DNA of 44,214 nucleotides from Bacteroidota bacterium (GTDB lineage Bacteria; Bacteroidota; Bacteroidia; Sphingobacteriales; Sphingobacteriaceae), in contig JABDHD010000022.1 in the NCBI GenBank assembly GCA_013285685.1, forward strand, positions 1 to 44,214, in the 5' to 3' direction. The translations under genes were made by a program, and so were the position numbers. Within the stretch, counting starts at the first letter, position 1, and each line of letters begins with the position of its first letter. Under the pieces are notes generated by a model, which was not told the origin of the DNA, searched no databases, and saw only the letters and a program-made list of their open reading frames with translations. This document shows positions 31,807 to 39,182 of this stretch, piece by piece.

Positions 31807-32439
31807 ATGAATATATTAATCATAGGCGCCAATGGTGGGATAGGCCGACAAGCCGTAGAAATAGCCCTGGCCGCGGGGCATAGTGTAACTGCTTTGCTGC
31901 GCGATCCGGCGAAGCTCACCCTCACGCATGCTAAGCTGAAAGTGGTTAAAGGCGATATAATGCAGCCGGAAACGTTTGAAAATTACCTGGATAATAAAGA
32001 CGCCATAATATCAGCGCTCGGCGTAAAGGCCATTAAACCGACGACGCTATATTCAGAAGGGAACGGAAACTTACTAAAAGCAATGAAGGTGCGGGGAATA
32101 AAACGGGCTTTCTTTATTTCAGCATCCGCCATCGAGGTAAGTCCTGTTCAGCCGTTTTTTGTAAAGGTATTCACGAAATATATTTTACAAAAGATATTGA
32201 AGAACGTTTATGCCGACCAAAGAATTATGGAAGCCTTGATAAAAGAAAGTGATAGCGACTGGACAATTATGCGCCCCTGCAGGCTGATCGATAAGCCGGT
32301 AACGGGCAATTACCGGGTCGCGATCAACGGTTTTCTAAAAAAATGTTTAACTATTTCGCGTGCCGATGTTGCACACTTTATGATAAACAACATCAATAAT
32401 GAGGAGACTTATAAAACGATAATCGAGATAGCGTATTAG
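31807..32439 (+). CDS. NAD(P)-binding Rossmann-fold protein (NmrA/atypical SDR type)
   Basis: 210 residues. The dinucleotide-binding loop GANGGIGRQ lies at 7-15, followed by LLRDPAKL, VVKGDIMQPETF and DAIISALG, and the typical end SDWTIMRPCRLID. There is no YxxxK catalytic pair in the usual place, as is normal for atypical SDRs. It begins 21 bp after the membrane-protein gene, so it shares the putative MarR control. It is probably a quinone or flavin-type reductase or a redox sensor. Confidence 0.85.
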   Translation: MNILIIGANGGIGRQAVEIALAAGHSVTALLRDPAKLTLTHAKLKVVKGDIMQPETFENYLDNKDAIISALGVKAIKPTTLYSEGNGNLLKAMKVRGIKRAFFISASAIEVSPVQPFFVKVFTKYILQKILKNVYADQRIMEALIKESDSDWTIMRPCRLIDKPVTGNYRVAINGFLKKCLTISRADVAHFMINNINNEETYKTIIEIAY

Positions 32440-32490
32440 GATTTGTTTAAAATGATTTTATTGCGTCTCACATTAAAAACAAATCGCCTT

Positions 32491-32707
32491 ATGGAAATAT
32501 TGATTTTTAAAACAGATGTAACCAGCAGAAAAAAAGCAACGAGGGTTGGCCGGCTGCTTTCGTCAATTCAAACAATAAAAACAATGGAATATCGACCTTG
32601 AGGATTGCGATAAGGTATTACGGGTGGTGGCAACCCGGATAAAACCCGGTTTGGTAGAATCGCTTTTGATGAGGGCCGGGTTTAGCTGCACGCTGTTGGA
32701 ATATTAA
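32491..32707 (+). pseudogene. frameshifted small conserved protein (ferredoxin-like/HMA-like fold)
   Basis: The ATG at 32491 reads MEILIFKTDVTSRKKATRVG and then stops early. Deleting one A near 32581-32584 restores WNIDLEDCDKVLRVVATRIK and continues to CTLLEY, then TAA at 32705-32707, giving 71 residues. The rebuilt protein has a beta-alpha-beta-beta-alpha-beta pattern like small HMA-type proteins of Bacteroidota, without a CxxC site. Its stop overlaps the decayed SDR end on the other strand. The family name is from memory. Confidence 0.6.
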
Positions 32708-32801
32708 TACGGCGACGTGCTCACTGCCGTCCACCCCCCACCGACAATAATATTTTGTCAAAAATAAAACCGCATTGGCAACATCCGCAACGGCAGCTTA
32801 A
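32704..32801 (-). pseudogene. decayed 3' end of a second SDR gene
   Basis: Bases 32704-32756 match 34261-34313, the 3' end of the intact SDR gene, with 3 differences in 53, reading QNIIV, then GGGWTAVSTSPY and a stop. A further stretch around 32763-32801 matches the adjacent upstream part of the SDR gene after a deletion of about 30 bases that breaks the frame. Nothing of the remaining SDR gene is present. The copy has the same orientation as the intact gene. Confidence 0.8.
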
Positions 32802-32804
32802 AAA

Positions 32805-32888
32805 TTACCCTTATTTTACTACAGATTTACTGCAAATTAACCCTAATTATGTTACATAATTTTGAATATTTACCCTAATTTTGTGACA
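32805..32888 (+). promoter_or_regulatory. three direct repeats containing -7-like boxes in front of the DUF4143 ATPase
   Basis: TTACCCTTATTTTACTACA (32805-32823), TTAACCCTAATTATGTTACA (32837-32856) and TTACCCTAATTTTGTGACA (32870-32888) are three copies of one motif at spacings of 32 and 33 bp. The third holds an exact -7 box, TAATTTTG (32876-32883), 4 bases before the ATG at 32888, so a leaderless message is predicted. Whether the repeats are promoters or operator sites is open. Confidence 0.55.
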
Positions 32889-34246
32889 TGTTTAGCAGAA
32901 ATATTATAGCCGAGTTGCACCTATGGGTTTCCAAAAGTGACCGTAAACCCTTAGTTCTTCGTGGTGCAAGGCAAGTTGGAAAAACAACCGTTATCAACCA
33001 ATTTGCAGAGAGATTTGAACAATATATCTACCTGAACCTGGAACTCCCGAATGACAGGAGGCCCTTTGAGCAGTTCAATACTATCGAAACTTTGGTGCAA
33101 ACCTTATTTTTTGTAAAAAATAAAGTACTGTCAAAAAAAAAGAATACCCTGATCTTTATTGATGAAATTCAGGAGTTGCCGGAAGCACTAAACATTTTGC
33201 GGTATTTTTATGAGTCGGAGCCAAACATCGCGGTTATAGCAGCCGGAAGCATGCTGGAAACTTTATTCGATAAAAATATCAGTTTCCCGGTGGGTCGCGT
33301 AGAATATAAAGTATTGCGGCCGGCGTCTTTCCCTGAATTCCTGGAAGCAATCAATGAAACGGAGGCGCTGAAATACTTGCAAAGTATGCCTTTGCCAAGC
33401 TTTACGCATCCCAAATTATTACAACTTTTTCACACGTATGCGCTGATTGGCGGAATGCCGGAAATTGTAAGGAATTATAGCGAAAATAAAGATTTAACTA
33501 CATTAAAACCGATTTACGATTCCCTGATCATGGGCTACCTGGATGATGTAGAAAAATATGCTTCAACAGAATCGCAGATACAGCATATCCGTCATGCAAT
33601 CCGGGCATCCTTTTCACAGGCCGGGAGGCGAATAAAATTTGAGGGTTTCGGAAATTCCTCCTACCGGTCACGAGATATGGGGGAGGCGTTACGAACTTTG
33701 GAAAATGCACTATTAATACAACTGATTTATCCTTGCACAGATGTACACTTACCATTACTACCAGACCGCAGAAAGTCGCCACGCTTGCAGATATTGGATA
33801 CAGGAATGCTTAATTATTTTGCAGGCATTCAAAAAGAGATATTAGGAACTGCAGACCTAAACAAAGTGTACCAGGGTACGTTGATCGAACATTTGGTCGG
33901 CCAGGAACTATTGGCTTTTCAATTTAACGCGTTAAGCAGCCTTAACTTTTGGATACGCGAAAAACAAAGTTCTACAGCCGAAATAGATTATGTGTGGGCG
34001 TTTGAAGGAAAACTTGTGCCGGTTGAAGTAAAGTCAGGCAGCGAAGGAAAACTTAAGTCGCTGCATTTATACATGGATATGGCTCCCCATAACATGGCTT
34101 TACGTTTTTATGCGGGCGAAATAAGCATCACCGACGCAATAAGCCCCGGCGGCAAACCATTTAAACTCCTTAATTTACCTTATTACCTTGTTTCCCAAAT
34201 TGAACCATATTTAAAATGGTTCCAGGAGCAAATTGATCGTGGTTAA
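32888..34246 (+). CDS. AAA ATPase with C-terminal DUF4143 (PD-(D/E)xK-like) domain
   Basis: 452 residues. The P-loop is GARQVGKTT (25-33), Walker B is LIFIDEIQE (about 88-96), and sensor-type AAGSMLET follows. The DUF4143 domain at about 200-400 contains a restriction-nuclease-like core with EIDYVW and VPVEVKSG, which retains the E-x-K residues. The family is abundant and mobile in Bacteroidota and its role is not known. It is bracketed by an intact SDR 3' end and a decayed copy of the same, which suggests acquisition at this site. Confidence 0.9.
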   Translation: MFSRNIIAELHLWVSKSDRKPLVLRGARQVGKTTVINQFAERFEQYIYLNLELPNDRRPFEQFNTIETLVQTLFFVKNKVLSKKKNTLIFIDEIQELPEALNILRYFYESEPNIAVIAAGSMLETLFDKNISFPVGRVEYKVLRPASFPEFLEAINETEALKYLQSMPLPSFTHPKLLQLFHTYALIGGMPEIVRNYSENKDLTTLKPIYDSLIMGYLDDVEKYASTESQIQHIRHAIRASFSQAGRRIKFEGFGNSSYRSRDMGEALRTLENALLIQLIYPCTDVHLPLLPDRRKSPRLQILDTGMLNYFAGIQKEILGTADLNKVYQGTLIEHLVGQELLAFQFNALSSLNFWIREKQSSTAEIDYVWAFEGKLVPVEVKSGSEGKLKSLHLYMDMAPHNMALRFYAGEISITDAISPGGKPFKLLNLPYYLVSQIEPYLKWFQEQIDRG

Positions 34247-34261
34247 ACCCGGCCGCGATGG

Positions 34262-35029
34262 CTAATACGGCGACGTACTCACTGCTGTCCACCCCCCATC
34301 GACAATAATATTTTGGCCGGTAATATGCCCGGATGCCGGCGAAACCAAAAACAAAACGGAATTGGCAACATCCTCCACCGTAGCCGGCCGGCCCATCGGC
34401 GTTATGCGCGACCAGGTATTTTTATATCCGGCATCCTCCAACGTCCGTTCTGTTAAAGTAGCTCCGGGTGCAACTGTATTTACGGTGATTTGATGAGGCG
34501 ACAATTCAACCACCAAACTTTTCGCCAGCATCTCCAGCGCAGCTTTGGTCATGCCGTAGGCTGCAAGGTCCTGGTGTGCCTGGTGGCCGGTTACCGAGGA
34601 CATAAACAATATCCTCCCGCCGTTTTGCTGTTTGATCATCTGGTTGGCGGCCCTTTGCGCCAGGAAAAAGCTGCCCTGCAAATTCAGCCGCATAACGCTT
34701 TGCATTGATTCAACAGGATAACTCAAAAAATCGCCAAATAAAGTGATACCGGCATTGGCGATGGCAATATCCAGGCGGCCAAATTGCTTAACGGCGGTAT
34801 CCACCATTTGCCGGATGAAATCCAAATCAGCGGCATCCCCGGCCAGTGCACAGCATTGCCCGCCGGCTGCTACAATTTTTCCGGCGGCGGTTTTTACCAG
34901 GGCCTCGTTAATGTCGTTTATTAAAACGGCAGCGCCCTCAGCGGCCATTTGCCTGGCGATCTCAAAGCCGATGCCCTGGCCTGCGCCGGTGATGATGGCG
35001 GTTTTTCCGGTGAATTTTTTGGTTGTCAT
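34262..35029 (-). CDS. short-chain dehydrogenase/reductase (classical SDR)
   Basis: 255 residues. Cofactor loop TGAGQGIG (14-21), structural NAG in IANAGITL, catalytic Ser in FMSSVTGHQ, and Tyr/Lys in AAYGMTKAALEM are all present, as is the C-terminal family motif GQNIIVDGGW. It lies upstream on the same strand as nothing else but is 300 bp downstream of the dehydratase gene, across a long palindrome. An SDR plus an aldonate dehydratase fits oxidation of a sugar to its acid and then dehydration. Confidence 0.92.
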   Translation of the reverse strand: MTTKKFTGKTAIITGAGQGIGFEIARQMAAEGAAVLINDINEALVKTAAGKIVAAGGQCCALAGDAADLDFIRQMVDTAVKQFGRLDIAIANAGITLFGDFLSYPVESMQSVMRLNLQGSFFLAQRAANQMIKQQNGGRILFMSSVTGHQAHQDLAAYGMTKAALEMLAKSLVVELSPHQITVNTVAPGATLTERTLEDAGYKNTWSRITPMGRPATVEDVANSVLFLVSPASGHITGQNIIVDGGWTAVSTSPY

Positions 35030-35084
35030 ATTATATTCTTATCGTAGCGATGAGTTTAAAACCGAGTGTGTTAGAAACACTCTT

Positions 35085-35273
35085 CGTCCCTCTTTACCGC
35101 TTGCGGAAGAGAGGGATGCCGATCCGCCTTTAGGCGGAGTGGCAGGGTGAGTCAACCCGGCGGACATTACCGACAATGCATTAGCGCCAATGTCCGCCGG
35201 GTTGACTCACCCCGACTACTCCGCCTTTAGGCGGATGGTCGACCCTCTCTTCACCTTCGGTGGAAAGAGGGTA
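35085..35273. repeat. long palindromic intergenic repeat, copy B
   Basis: A self-complementary element of about 189 bp with the core GGGTGAGTCAACCCGGCGGA and its inverse, CTCCGCCTTTAGGCGGA on both sides, and CCCTCT / AGAGGG ends. It is the reverse complement of copy A at 6593-6765, with long exact stretches. It fills the gap between the SDR and dehydratase genes and contains no reading frame. Confidence 0.85.
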
Positions 35274-35334
35274 GCTGCAATTATTTTATATTTCTAATAT
35301 TCAAGATATTAAGCCAGAGCTATTTGTGCAAGCC

Positions 35335-37047
35335 TCAATGTGAATCCCTCAATACCCCAGCCCCTGATCCTCCCTTTAAAAAATCCATATCCGCACCCAG
35401 GTGCGCCTGTTCCACATGGTTTTGATACAGCCAAACATAGCCCCGATTAGTCAGGTTTTCAAACGGCGGCAGTTCACTTTTTCGCTTTGCAATTTCCTCA
35501 TCGGATAAATCGACATTCAAAATCCCGGCGGCGACATCCAGGTGGATAATATCGCCATTTTGTATAACCGCCAATGTTCCGCCAATAGCCGCTTCAGGCG
35601 AAACGTGCAGCACTACAGTACCAAAACCGGTGCCGCTCATCCTGCCGTCCGAAATGCGCACCATATCGGTAACGCCTTTTTCCAGCAGTTTTTTTGGGAT
35701 GGACATATTACCTACCTCCGGCATGCCGGGATAACCTTTAGGGCCTACGTTTTTTAGTACCAGCACGCTGGTTTCATCAACCTCAAGGCTGGGGTCGTCA
35801 ATTTTTGCTTTGTAATCTTCGATGTTTTCAAATACAACGGCTTTGCCGGTATGTTTCATTAATTCAGACGTTGCAGCCGAGGGTTTCAGGACCGCGCCGT
35901 TTTCGCACAGATTGCCTTTTACCACTACAATACCCGCCAGTTTGTTAAATGGCTCAATCATGGTTGCGATCATTTCCCGGTTAAAACATTCACTGGCGCG
36001 GTAGTTTTCGTCAATGGGCTTTCCGCTCACGGTGATGGTCTCGCTGTGTAAACTTTCATGCAATTCCTTCATCAACGCAGGCAAACCGCCTGCATAATAA
36101 AAGTCCTCCATAAAATATTTGCCAGAGGGCTGCAGGTTGGCCAGCAGGGGAATGTTTTTTACATTATGAAAATCATCCATGTTCAAATCCACACCTATCC
36201 TGGCGGCAATGGCGAGCAAGTGGATCACAAAATTGGTTGAACCGCCGATGGCGGCGTTTACGGTGATGGCATTTTCAAATGCTTCCCTGGTCAGAATATC
36301 GGAGAGTTTTAAATCTTCACGCACCATATCTACAATTCTGCTTCCCGACAGGTGTGCCAAAACTTTGCGCCGGGAATCGGCGGCGGGGATTGCGGCATTT
36401 TCCGGCAGGCTCAGGCCTAATGCTTCAACCATACAAGCCATAGTCGAGGCGGTACCCATTACCGCGCAATGGCCGCGGCTGCGTGTCATACACGATTCGG
36501 CGATCAGCAGTTCCTCATCTGTCATTTTTCCGGCGCGATAGGCTTCCGAAAAACGCCATACGTCTGATGTGCTGATATCATGCCCGCGGTATTTGCCGGT
36601 GAGCATCGGCCCACCTGAAACTACGATGGTCGGCAGGTCAACACTACAAGCGCCCATTACCAAAGCCGGTGTCGTTTTATCGCAGCCGCAAAGCAAAACC
36701 ACGCCATCCAGCGGGTTGGCGCGGATAGATTCCTCCACGTCCATGCTCACCAGGTTGCGGTAAAGCATGGCGGTTGGCTTGATCAAAGTTTCGCCAAGCG
36801 ACATTACCGGGAACTCGACCGGGAAACCACCTGCTTCATAAATACCATGTTTAACCGACTCGGCCAACTCGCGAAAATGGGCATTACACGGCGTCAACTC
36901 CGACCATGTATTGCAGATGCCAATAACCGGCTTTCCCTGGAATTCATGCGCGGGTATGCCCTGGTTTTTCATCCATGCGCGGTAAATAAAACCATCTTTG
37001 CCTTTGCGTGCAAACCATTGCCTGCTGCGCAACTCGTCGTTCTTCAT
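35335..37047 (-). CDS. IlvD/Edd-family sugar-acid dehydratase (arabonate/xylonate-type)
   Basis: 570 residues from the ATG at 37047, seven codons into the longer frame. The opening RSRQWFARKGKDGFIYRAWM resembles pentonate dehydratases more than amino-acid-pathway IlvD. The Fe-S cluster cysteines are in GICNTWSEL, LLCGCDKTTPA and SRGHCAVMGT. The C-terminal part has RISDGRMSGT. Such enzymes convert an aldonate (L-arabonate, D-xylonate, L-fuconate) to a 2-keto-3-deoxy acid. The SDR gene downstream could supply the aldonate. Aldolase and transporter genes are not in the window. Confidence 0.9.
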   Translation of the reverse strand: MKNDELRSRQWFARKGKDGFIYRAWMKNQGIPAHEFQGKPVIGICNTWSELTPCNAHFRELAESVKHGIYEAGGFPVEFPVMSLGETLIKPTAMLYRNLVSMDVEESIRANPLDGVVLLCGCDKTTPALVMGACSVDLPTIVVSGGPMLTGKYRGHDISTSDVWRFSEAYRAGKMTDEELLIAESCMTRSRGHCAVMGTASTMACMVEALGLSLPENAAIPAADSRRKVLAHLSGSRIVDMVREDLKLSDILTREAFENAITVNAAIGGSTNFVIHLLAIAARIGVDLNMDDFHNVKNIPLLANLQPSGKYFMEDFYYAGGLPALMKELHESLHSETITVSGKPIDENYRASECFNREMIATMIEPFNKLAGIVVVKGNLCENGAVLKPSAATSELMKHTGKAVVFENIEDYKAKIDDPSLEVDETSVLVLKNVGPKGYPGMPEVGNMSIPKKLLEKGVTDMVRISDGRMSGTGFGTVVLHVSPEAAIGGTLAVIQNGDIIHLDVAAGILNVDLSDEEIAKRKSELPPFENLTNRGYVWLYQNHVEQAHLGADMDFLKGGSGAGVLRDSH

Positions 37048-37080
37048 CTTATTCAAATATCCCGTCAATATTATTCATTT

Positions 37081-37257
37081 AGTTTGATATTTCGGATTTC
37101 GGATTTCGGATGTTCGATTTCGGATTTGGTTTAACGCGAAAGTGGTAATGCCGAATTCGGAATTTTTTAATATGGAGGTGTATTTTTTTGATTATCGTTA
37201 GTATTGATTTGATGAAAAATATAAAATCCGAAATCGAACATCCGAAATCCGAAATAA
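37081..37257. repeat. TTTCGGATTTCGG repeat and its inverse
   Basis: TTTCGGATTTCGGATTTCGG with GTTCGATTTCGG at the left is mirrored by AAATCCGAAATCGAACATCC and GAAATCCGAAAT at the right, about 130 bp away. It belongs to the same family as the array at 22901-23128. It lies between the dehydratase start and a coding-like fragment. Confidence 0.7.
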
Positions 37258-37314
37258 AACTTTTAAAACGGCCTGAACCAGGGCCTGCTAACGAGCGGCG
37301 AAAATGCCCAGGGG

Positions 37315-37488
37315 ATGGAAGTGAGGATAAGGAATAACGCGATTGGTTTGAGCTTTGAAAATATGACGGAGAAGCAGGGAGGAGATTTTATTAAAGCGAT
37401 CCGGATTACGTTGCCCGGATCACTTGAATATCATTTATGCCCTGGCGGCAGAAAAAACCGGGTTCAACCGGTGATAAGTAATGTATGA
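37315..37488 (+). pseudogene. small coding-like fragment, unidentified
   Basis: A 57-codon frame opens at ATG 37315 and reads MEVRIRNNAIGLSFENM, then KQGGDFIKAIRITLPGS and LEYHL. The codon pattern is protein-like rather than random, and the frame also stays open upstream to about 37267 (GLLTSGENAQ). It then runs 54 bases into the 3' end of the DoxX gene on the other strand. It may be the tail of a lost gene. I do not recognise the family. Confidence 0.35.
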
Positions 37489-37815
37489 AACTGCCAGAAA
37501 AACCATGAATATAATCGGCATGGAATAAACAGACGCGGGATCACCGGAGGAAACATGCGCTATAACCGCCGATATAAAGGTGATGGAAAAACCCGCATAA
37601 ACCCATTCTTTTAAGCGTGCACCCAGCGGCAGTACCAACAAGGCCGCGCCAATTAGTTTCGCGATAGCCAGTTCAACCCTGAAATAGCCGGGATAGCCGA
37701 GGTGCTGAAAGGCTGCCGCAACTTTTTCTTGTGTTAAATAAGCATAAGCGGAGTAGGTCATCATTAAAGCCACGATGGCAGTGAATATCCAGTAAATAAT
37801 TTTTGTTGTTTTCAT
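37435..37815 (-). CDS. DoxX-like four-helix membrane protein, paralogue of 12924-13304
   Basis: 126 residues with four membrane helices. It shares with the first copy LGYPGYF, the segment AKLIGAALLVLPL, KEWVYAGFS and ISAVIAHVSSGD. It is divergent from an HxlR-family gene with two operator-like inverted repeats in between, so it is the likely target of that regulator. An exact -7 box, TATTTTTG, lies on the minus strand at 37840-37833. Confidence 0.87.
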   Translation of the reverse strand: MKTTKIIYWIFTAIVALMMTYSAYAYLTQEKVAAAFQHLGYPGYFRVELAIAKLIGAALLVLPLGARLKEWVYAGFSITFISAVIAHVSSGDPASVYSMPIIFMVFLAVSYITYHRLNPVFSAARA

Positions 37816-37832
37816 TTCTTTTATTTTTACCG

Positions 37833-37892
37833 CAAAAATACCTACATTTACTATCTATAGGATAGCACTATACTAAAGGATAGTACTATCCT
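37833..37892. promoter_or_regulatory. doxX/hxlR divergent region with two GGATAG inverted repeats
   Basis: CTATCTATAGGATAG (37851-37865) is an inverted repeat, CTATC-5-GATAG. AGGATAGTACTATCCT (37877-37892) is a perfect 16-bp palindrome. The first lies at the -33 position for the DoxX promoter, whose -7 box is TATTTTTG on the minus strand (37840-37833). HxlR proteins bind such paired sites between themselves and their divergent target. Confidence 0.7.
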
Positions 37893-37918
37893 GCGGGATA
37901 CTTAGCTAAATTGCAGGA

Positions 37919-38299
37919 ATGTTACGACCAGAGCAACACAGCGCCGAGGCTTGTTCGGCATCGATAATGGCAGTAAAGGATGCGCTTTACATGCTGAACG
38001 GAAAATGGAAGTTACCACTCATTGTAGCCCTAAGCAATGGGTCTATGCGGTTCAATGATATTCAGCGGGCATTGGATGGCATTACGCCAAAAATCCTCTC
38101 TAAAGAATTGCGCGAACTGGAACTGAATGAGTTTATTGTGCGAAAAGTATTGCCGACCATGCCCGTGACCGTCACCTATGAGCTAACTCCCTATAGCAAT
38201 TCGTTAGATCGGGTAGTAACCGAGTTAAGGAATTGGGGTGTGCAGCATCGGGAACGGATCATCGCAGGGATGCGCCTGCAAAAAACAAAACAACCATGA
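37919..38299 (+). CDS. HxlR-family transcriptional regulator
   Basis: 126 residues. The family core is ALYMLNGKWKLPLIVALSNG split over helices 1-2, RFNDIQRALDGITPKILSKELRELE (recognition helix) and the wing VTYELTPYSNSL. A Cys at position 12 (EACSAS) sits where redox- or electrophile-sensing HxlR proteins have theirs. Its stop overlaps the ThuA start (ATGA). It probably controls both the divergent DoxX gene and its own operon. Confidence 0.92.
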   Translation: MLRPEQHSAEACSASIMAVKDALYMLNGKWKLPLIVALSNGSMRFNDIQRALDGITPKILSKELRELELNEFIVRKVLPTMPVTVTYELTPYSNSLDRVVTELRNWGVQHRERIIAGMRLQKTKQP

Positions 38300-39087
38300 A
38301 TCAACCTTTTAAATACGCCGGCAGCAAAAAGCTGAAATTCATTTTGGTGTTATTGCTGACAACAGCTGCAATTACCGGCCAGGCCCAACAGAAACAGCCC
38401 CGCTTTCACGTCGTCGCCTTGTACGAAAACGGCGGCCACCACGTGGAATATACCAACGTTGCGCGACCCTGGCTGGAGAAACTGGCCGCCGACAGCAATT
38501 TTTCGATCGACTTTATACAAAATACCGACCTGGTCGATTCCGCCTTTCTTAGCAAATACCAATTGTTTATACAATTGGATTATCCGCCTTATGCCTGGAA
38601 AGACAAGGCCGTAAAAGCATTTGAGGACTATATCACCAAAGGCCGTGGCGGCTGGATAGGTTTTCACCATGCCACGCTGCTTGGCGAATTTGACGGTTAC
38701 CCGATGTGGAACTGGTTTTCGAAATTTATGGGCGATATTGTCTATAAAAACTATATCCCCACATTCGCCAAAGCAACGGTAAACGTAGAGGACAGGAACC
38801 ATCCCATTATGAAGGGCGTACCGGCATCGTTTACAGTTGAAAAGGAAGAATGGTATACCTATAATAAAAGCCCGCGGCCAAATGTACATGTGTTGGCCAG
38901 CGTTGATGAGTCAACATACACACCGGATTCAGAAATTAAAATGGGCGACCACCCGGTAGTTTGGACAAACCCAAATGTAGCGGCCAGAAATGTTTACATC
39001 TTTATGGGGCATTCGCCGGTTTTGTTTAACAGCGAGGTGTATAAGACGATATTTACCAACGCTATTTTTTGGGCAGCTGGTCGGTAG
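38296..39087 (+). CDS. secreted ThuA-domain protein
   Basis: 263 residues from the ATG at 38296, which overlaps the HxlR stop codon; 21 residues read from an upstream start fall inside the HxlR gene. A signal peptide (hydrophobic 16-30, cleavage near GQAQ) precedes a ThuA-like class I glutamine-amidotransferase fold: YENGGHHVEY, GRGGWIGFHHA, DRNHPIMKGVP, EEWYTY, HPVVWTNPN and VYIFMGHSP. ThuA proteins act in trehalose or other disaccharide use, and the reaction of periplasmic forms is not certain. Its coupling to a redox-type HxlR regulator is unusual. Confidence 0.88.
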   Translation: MNQPFKYAGSKKLKFILVLLLTTAAITGQAQQKQPRFHVVALYENGGHHVEYTNVARPWLEKLAADSNFSIDFIQNTDLVDSAFLSKYQLFIQLDYPPYAWKDKAVKAFEDYITKGRGGWIGFHHATLLGEFDGYPMWNWFSKFMGDIVYKNYIPTFAKATVNVEDRNHPIMKGVPASFTVEKEEWYTYNKSPRPNVHVLASVDESTYTPDSEIKMGDHPVVWTNPNVAARNVYIFMGHSPVLFNSEVYKTIFTNAIFWAAGR

Positions 39088-39180
39088 AGACGCGATGCAT
39101 CGCGTCTGGGACCTTGATTTCCGGGTTTGGGTCTAAAAGGCCGGCATTTCATTTCCAAGACGCGAAGTATCGCGTCTCTA
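39088..39180. terminator. paired AGACGCGA palindromes between convergent thuA-like and permease genes
   Basis: AGACGCGATGCATCGCGTCT (39088-39107) is a perfect 20-bp palindrome that begins directly after the ThuA stop. AGACGCGAAGTATCGCGTCT (39158-39177) is a second, with one mismatched pair at its centre, 5 bases from the permease stop. The outer arms GTAGAGACGC and GCGTCTCTAC can also pair with each other. It belongs to the family seen at 30451-30472 and is a likely two-way transcription stop. Confidence 0.6.
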
Positions 39181-39182
39181 CA

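Noticed and set aside
32888..34246. DUF4143 ATPase as a defence-island gene
   Set aside because: No other defence gene is nearby and the family is not tied to defence. The NYN, Fic and exonuclease genes at 7.9-10.2 kb are also not arranged as a known defence system.
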